Shown here in pieces: positions 12,966 to 13,944 of a stretch of 13,944 nt of DNA. The position numbers and the translations under genes are program-made. The stretch lies in NCBI GenBank assembly GCA_964402115.1, contig CAYOBW010000188.1, positions 1 to 13,944 of the forward strand, written 5' to 3'. This stretch comes from CAYOBW01 sp964402115. Lineage in GTDB: Bacteria > Verrucomicrobiota > Kiritimatiellia > UBA8416 > CAYOBW01. The notes beneath the pieces are model-generated. The model searched no databases. It was given only the letters and a program-made list of their open reading frames with translations, and was not told the DNA's origin. How positions within the stretch are numbered: the stretch's first letter is position 1; every line of letters starts with the position of its first letter.

Positions 12966-13944
12966 GTCAGTCTCCCCGTTCGCATCGCTCCACGCGCGGC
13001 GGCCCGCTCGTAGGCCGCGCACACCTGCCCGCGCACGCGCCCCCTCTCCGCCCGCTCCGCGACGATCCGCGCATTGGCTACGTCGGCCCGCTCCACCAGC
13101 TCGTCGTCCGTCAGCGCCCGCCGCAGCGCCCGCTCGATCGCGACGGGATCCTCCGGGGGCACCAGCAGGCCGTTCGCGCCATCGGTCACCCACTCGGCCG
13201 TCGAAACCGTGTCCGACTGCACGGGGCAGGCCCCCAGCGCCAGCGCTTCGAGCAGCGCGTTCGGGGTCCCGTCCGTCGTGCCCACCGCCAGCGCCACCCG
13301 CGCCCGCCCGAAGAGCGTGAGCATGCCCTCGTGCGGCCCCTGGGGCTGACAGCGGATGTTCAGGCCCGCGACGGCCTGGATGTGGCGCACGACGTCGCGC
13401 ACGGCCGGCGTGGCGGAGTAGACCACGACCTCGTAAGCGCCCAGCAGGTCGGCGCAGCGGTGAACCGCCTGCAGCGCGACCAGTCCCCGACCGCCCCAGG
13501 CATCGTTCTGGTAGCCCTTCACCGCCAAGACGCGGCGCGCCGCCACAGCTCCCGGCGCCCGCAGCGCGCGGGCCGCGGCAACATCAAGGCCCCCGCCGCC
13601 GGGGAACGTGCCGAGCACCTCGCCGCAAAAGCCGAACGACTGCGCCAGCCCCACGTCCCGCGCGCAATCGGTCATCAGGTAGTCGCACGCTTCCAGGACA
13701 GCCCGTATGCGCGGGGCGTGCGCGGGCTGGGCGCCGAAGTGGTAGATGTCGCTTCCCCAGGCCGAATAGACCCACGGCGGAAACGAGCCCCGGCCAAGCT
13801 CCCGCGCAGCCAGGGTCAGGTAACCGGCCCGCTGCATCTCCAGCGCGTGCACCAGGGTCGGCCGCAGCCGCCGGATCGTCCGCGCCAGGCGGCACACCCG
13901 ATTGCCGGGCAGCACGCCGGTCCGTTCGGCCAACCGCTGCATCC
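12962..13944 (-). CDS. GT4 glycosyltransferase, 5' end off the window
   Basis: The 326 residues after the first in-window ATG (13942) are most of a GT-B glycosyltransferase. Family logic says the N-terminus is missing: the phrase IRRLRPTLVHALEMQRAGY (23-41) normally lies 80-100 residues into such proteins, and the frame is open to the edge. The N-terminal domain has YSAWGSDIYHFG at 59-70, whose G-S-D is a common GT4 feature. The C-terminal domain has VLAVKGYQNDAWGGRGL at 138-154, VVVYSATPAVRD at 172-183, and TDGTPNALLEALALGACPV at 223-241 with D224-x7-E232 as donor motif, followed by NGLLVPPEDP. It likely adds a sugar in the cytoplasm to the growing repeat unit. Residue numbers are relative to the in-window ATG, not the true start. 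Its TGA overlaps the epimerase start. Confidence 0.88.
   Translation of the reverse strand, partial: MQRLAERTGVLPGNRVCRLARTIRRLRPTLVHALEMQRAGYLTLAARELGRGSFPPWVYSAWGSDIYHFGAQPAHAPRIRAVLEACDYLMTDCARDVGLAQSFGFCGEVLGTFPGGGGLDVAAARALRAPGAVAARRVLAVKGYQNDAWGGRGLVALQAVHRCADLLGAYEVVVYSATPAVRDVVRHIQAVAGLNIRCQPQGPHEGMLTLFGRARVALAVGTTDGTPNALLEALALGACPVQSDTVSTAEWVTDGANGLLVPPEDPVAIERALRRALTDDELVERADVANARIVAERAERGRVRGQVCAAYERAAARGAMRTGRLT

Larger units (their letters stand above)
1..13944 (-). other. Single-direction polysaccharide biosynthesis operon, both ends open
   Basis: All twelve genes share one strand. The largest gaps are 80 nt (1985-2064), 68 nt (3924-3991) and 34 nt (11987-12020). The others are 6 or 7 nt, or 4-nt stop-start overlaps. 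No hairpin followed by a T-run on the minus strand, and no convincing promoter, was seen in any gap. The promoter should lie beyond the right edge and the terminator beyond the left edge. No polymerase (Wzy), flippase (Wzx), ABC exporter, initiating phosphoglycosyltransferase or RmlABCD gene is present here, so they must be elsewhere if this is a complete pathway. Confidence 0.75.

Noticed and set aside
12966..13193. N-terminal extension of the epimerase (similar extensions at 8694-8903, 11987-12304, 7307-7372, 6003-6056 and 4799-4858)
   Set aside because: Each lies wholly or largely within the upstream gene in another frame, is Arg/Gly/Ala-rich, and ends exactly where a Shine-Dalgarno, an overlap and family homology mark the real start.
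1..13944. tRNA, rRNA, CRISPR, insertion sequences, att sites
   Set aside because: The window is almost fully packed with coding sequence; no repeat-spacer pattern, transposase motif or RNA gene signature was found by eye. A covariance-model scan could confirm this.

Overview
This 13.9 kb, high-GC window holds twelve protein genes. All lie on the minus strand and read from right to left. The two outer genes are cut by the window edges. Neighbours overlap by 4 nt (TGA inside the next start) at 1226-1229, 5999-6002, 8690-8693 and 12962-12965, or sit 6 to 80 nt apart. There is no internal terminator, no recognisable promoter and no gene on the plus strand, so this looks like the middle of one long operon. 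The gene content is a surface or secreted polysaccharide (O-antigen or exopolysaccharide type) biosynthesis locus of a bacterium with strong Shine-Dalgarno sequences. A Gram-negative host is plausible because of the WecE-type aminotransferase, but I cannot name a taxon. No tRNA, rRNA, CRISPR array, insertion sequence or phage gene was seen.

In transcription order (right to left) the first block makes and assembles sugars. It has a GT4 glycosyltransferase (5' end off the window), a UDP-glucose 4-epimerase-like SDR, a second extended SDR with a dehydratase/decarboxylase-like active site, a 779-residue GT2-GT4 double glycosyltransferase, a GT4 enzyme with an altered EX7E motif, and a WcaC-like GT4 enzyme with a cysteine cluster.

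The second block (about 2065-6002) is the most unusual part. It encodes an ATP-grasp ligase, an amidohydrolase_2-type TIM-barrel protein whose HxH motif reads MxH, an RraA-family aldolase-like protein, and a very WecE-like sugar 4-aminotransferase. A workable hypothesis is that WecE makes a 4-amino-4,6-dideoxy sugar nucleotide, the RraA and amidohydrolase proteins make or shape a small carboxylic acid, and the ATP-grasp enzyme joins the two as an amide. That would replace the N-acetyltransferase (WecD) of the known Fuc4NAc pathway. This is inference; no individual step is proven by the sequence.

The last block (1-1984) has a class I SAM-dependent methyltransferase followed by a fusion of a second methyltransferase with a DPM1-like GT2 domain, which runs off the left edge. 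These could methylate or cap the glycan and load a sugar onto a lipid carrier. Several genes have in-frame upstream extensions that are probably not translated; starts were chosen by overlap, Shine-Dalgarno position and where family homology begins.
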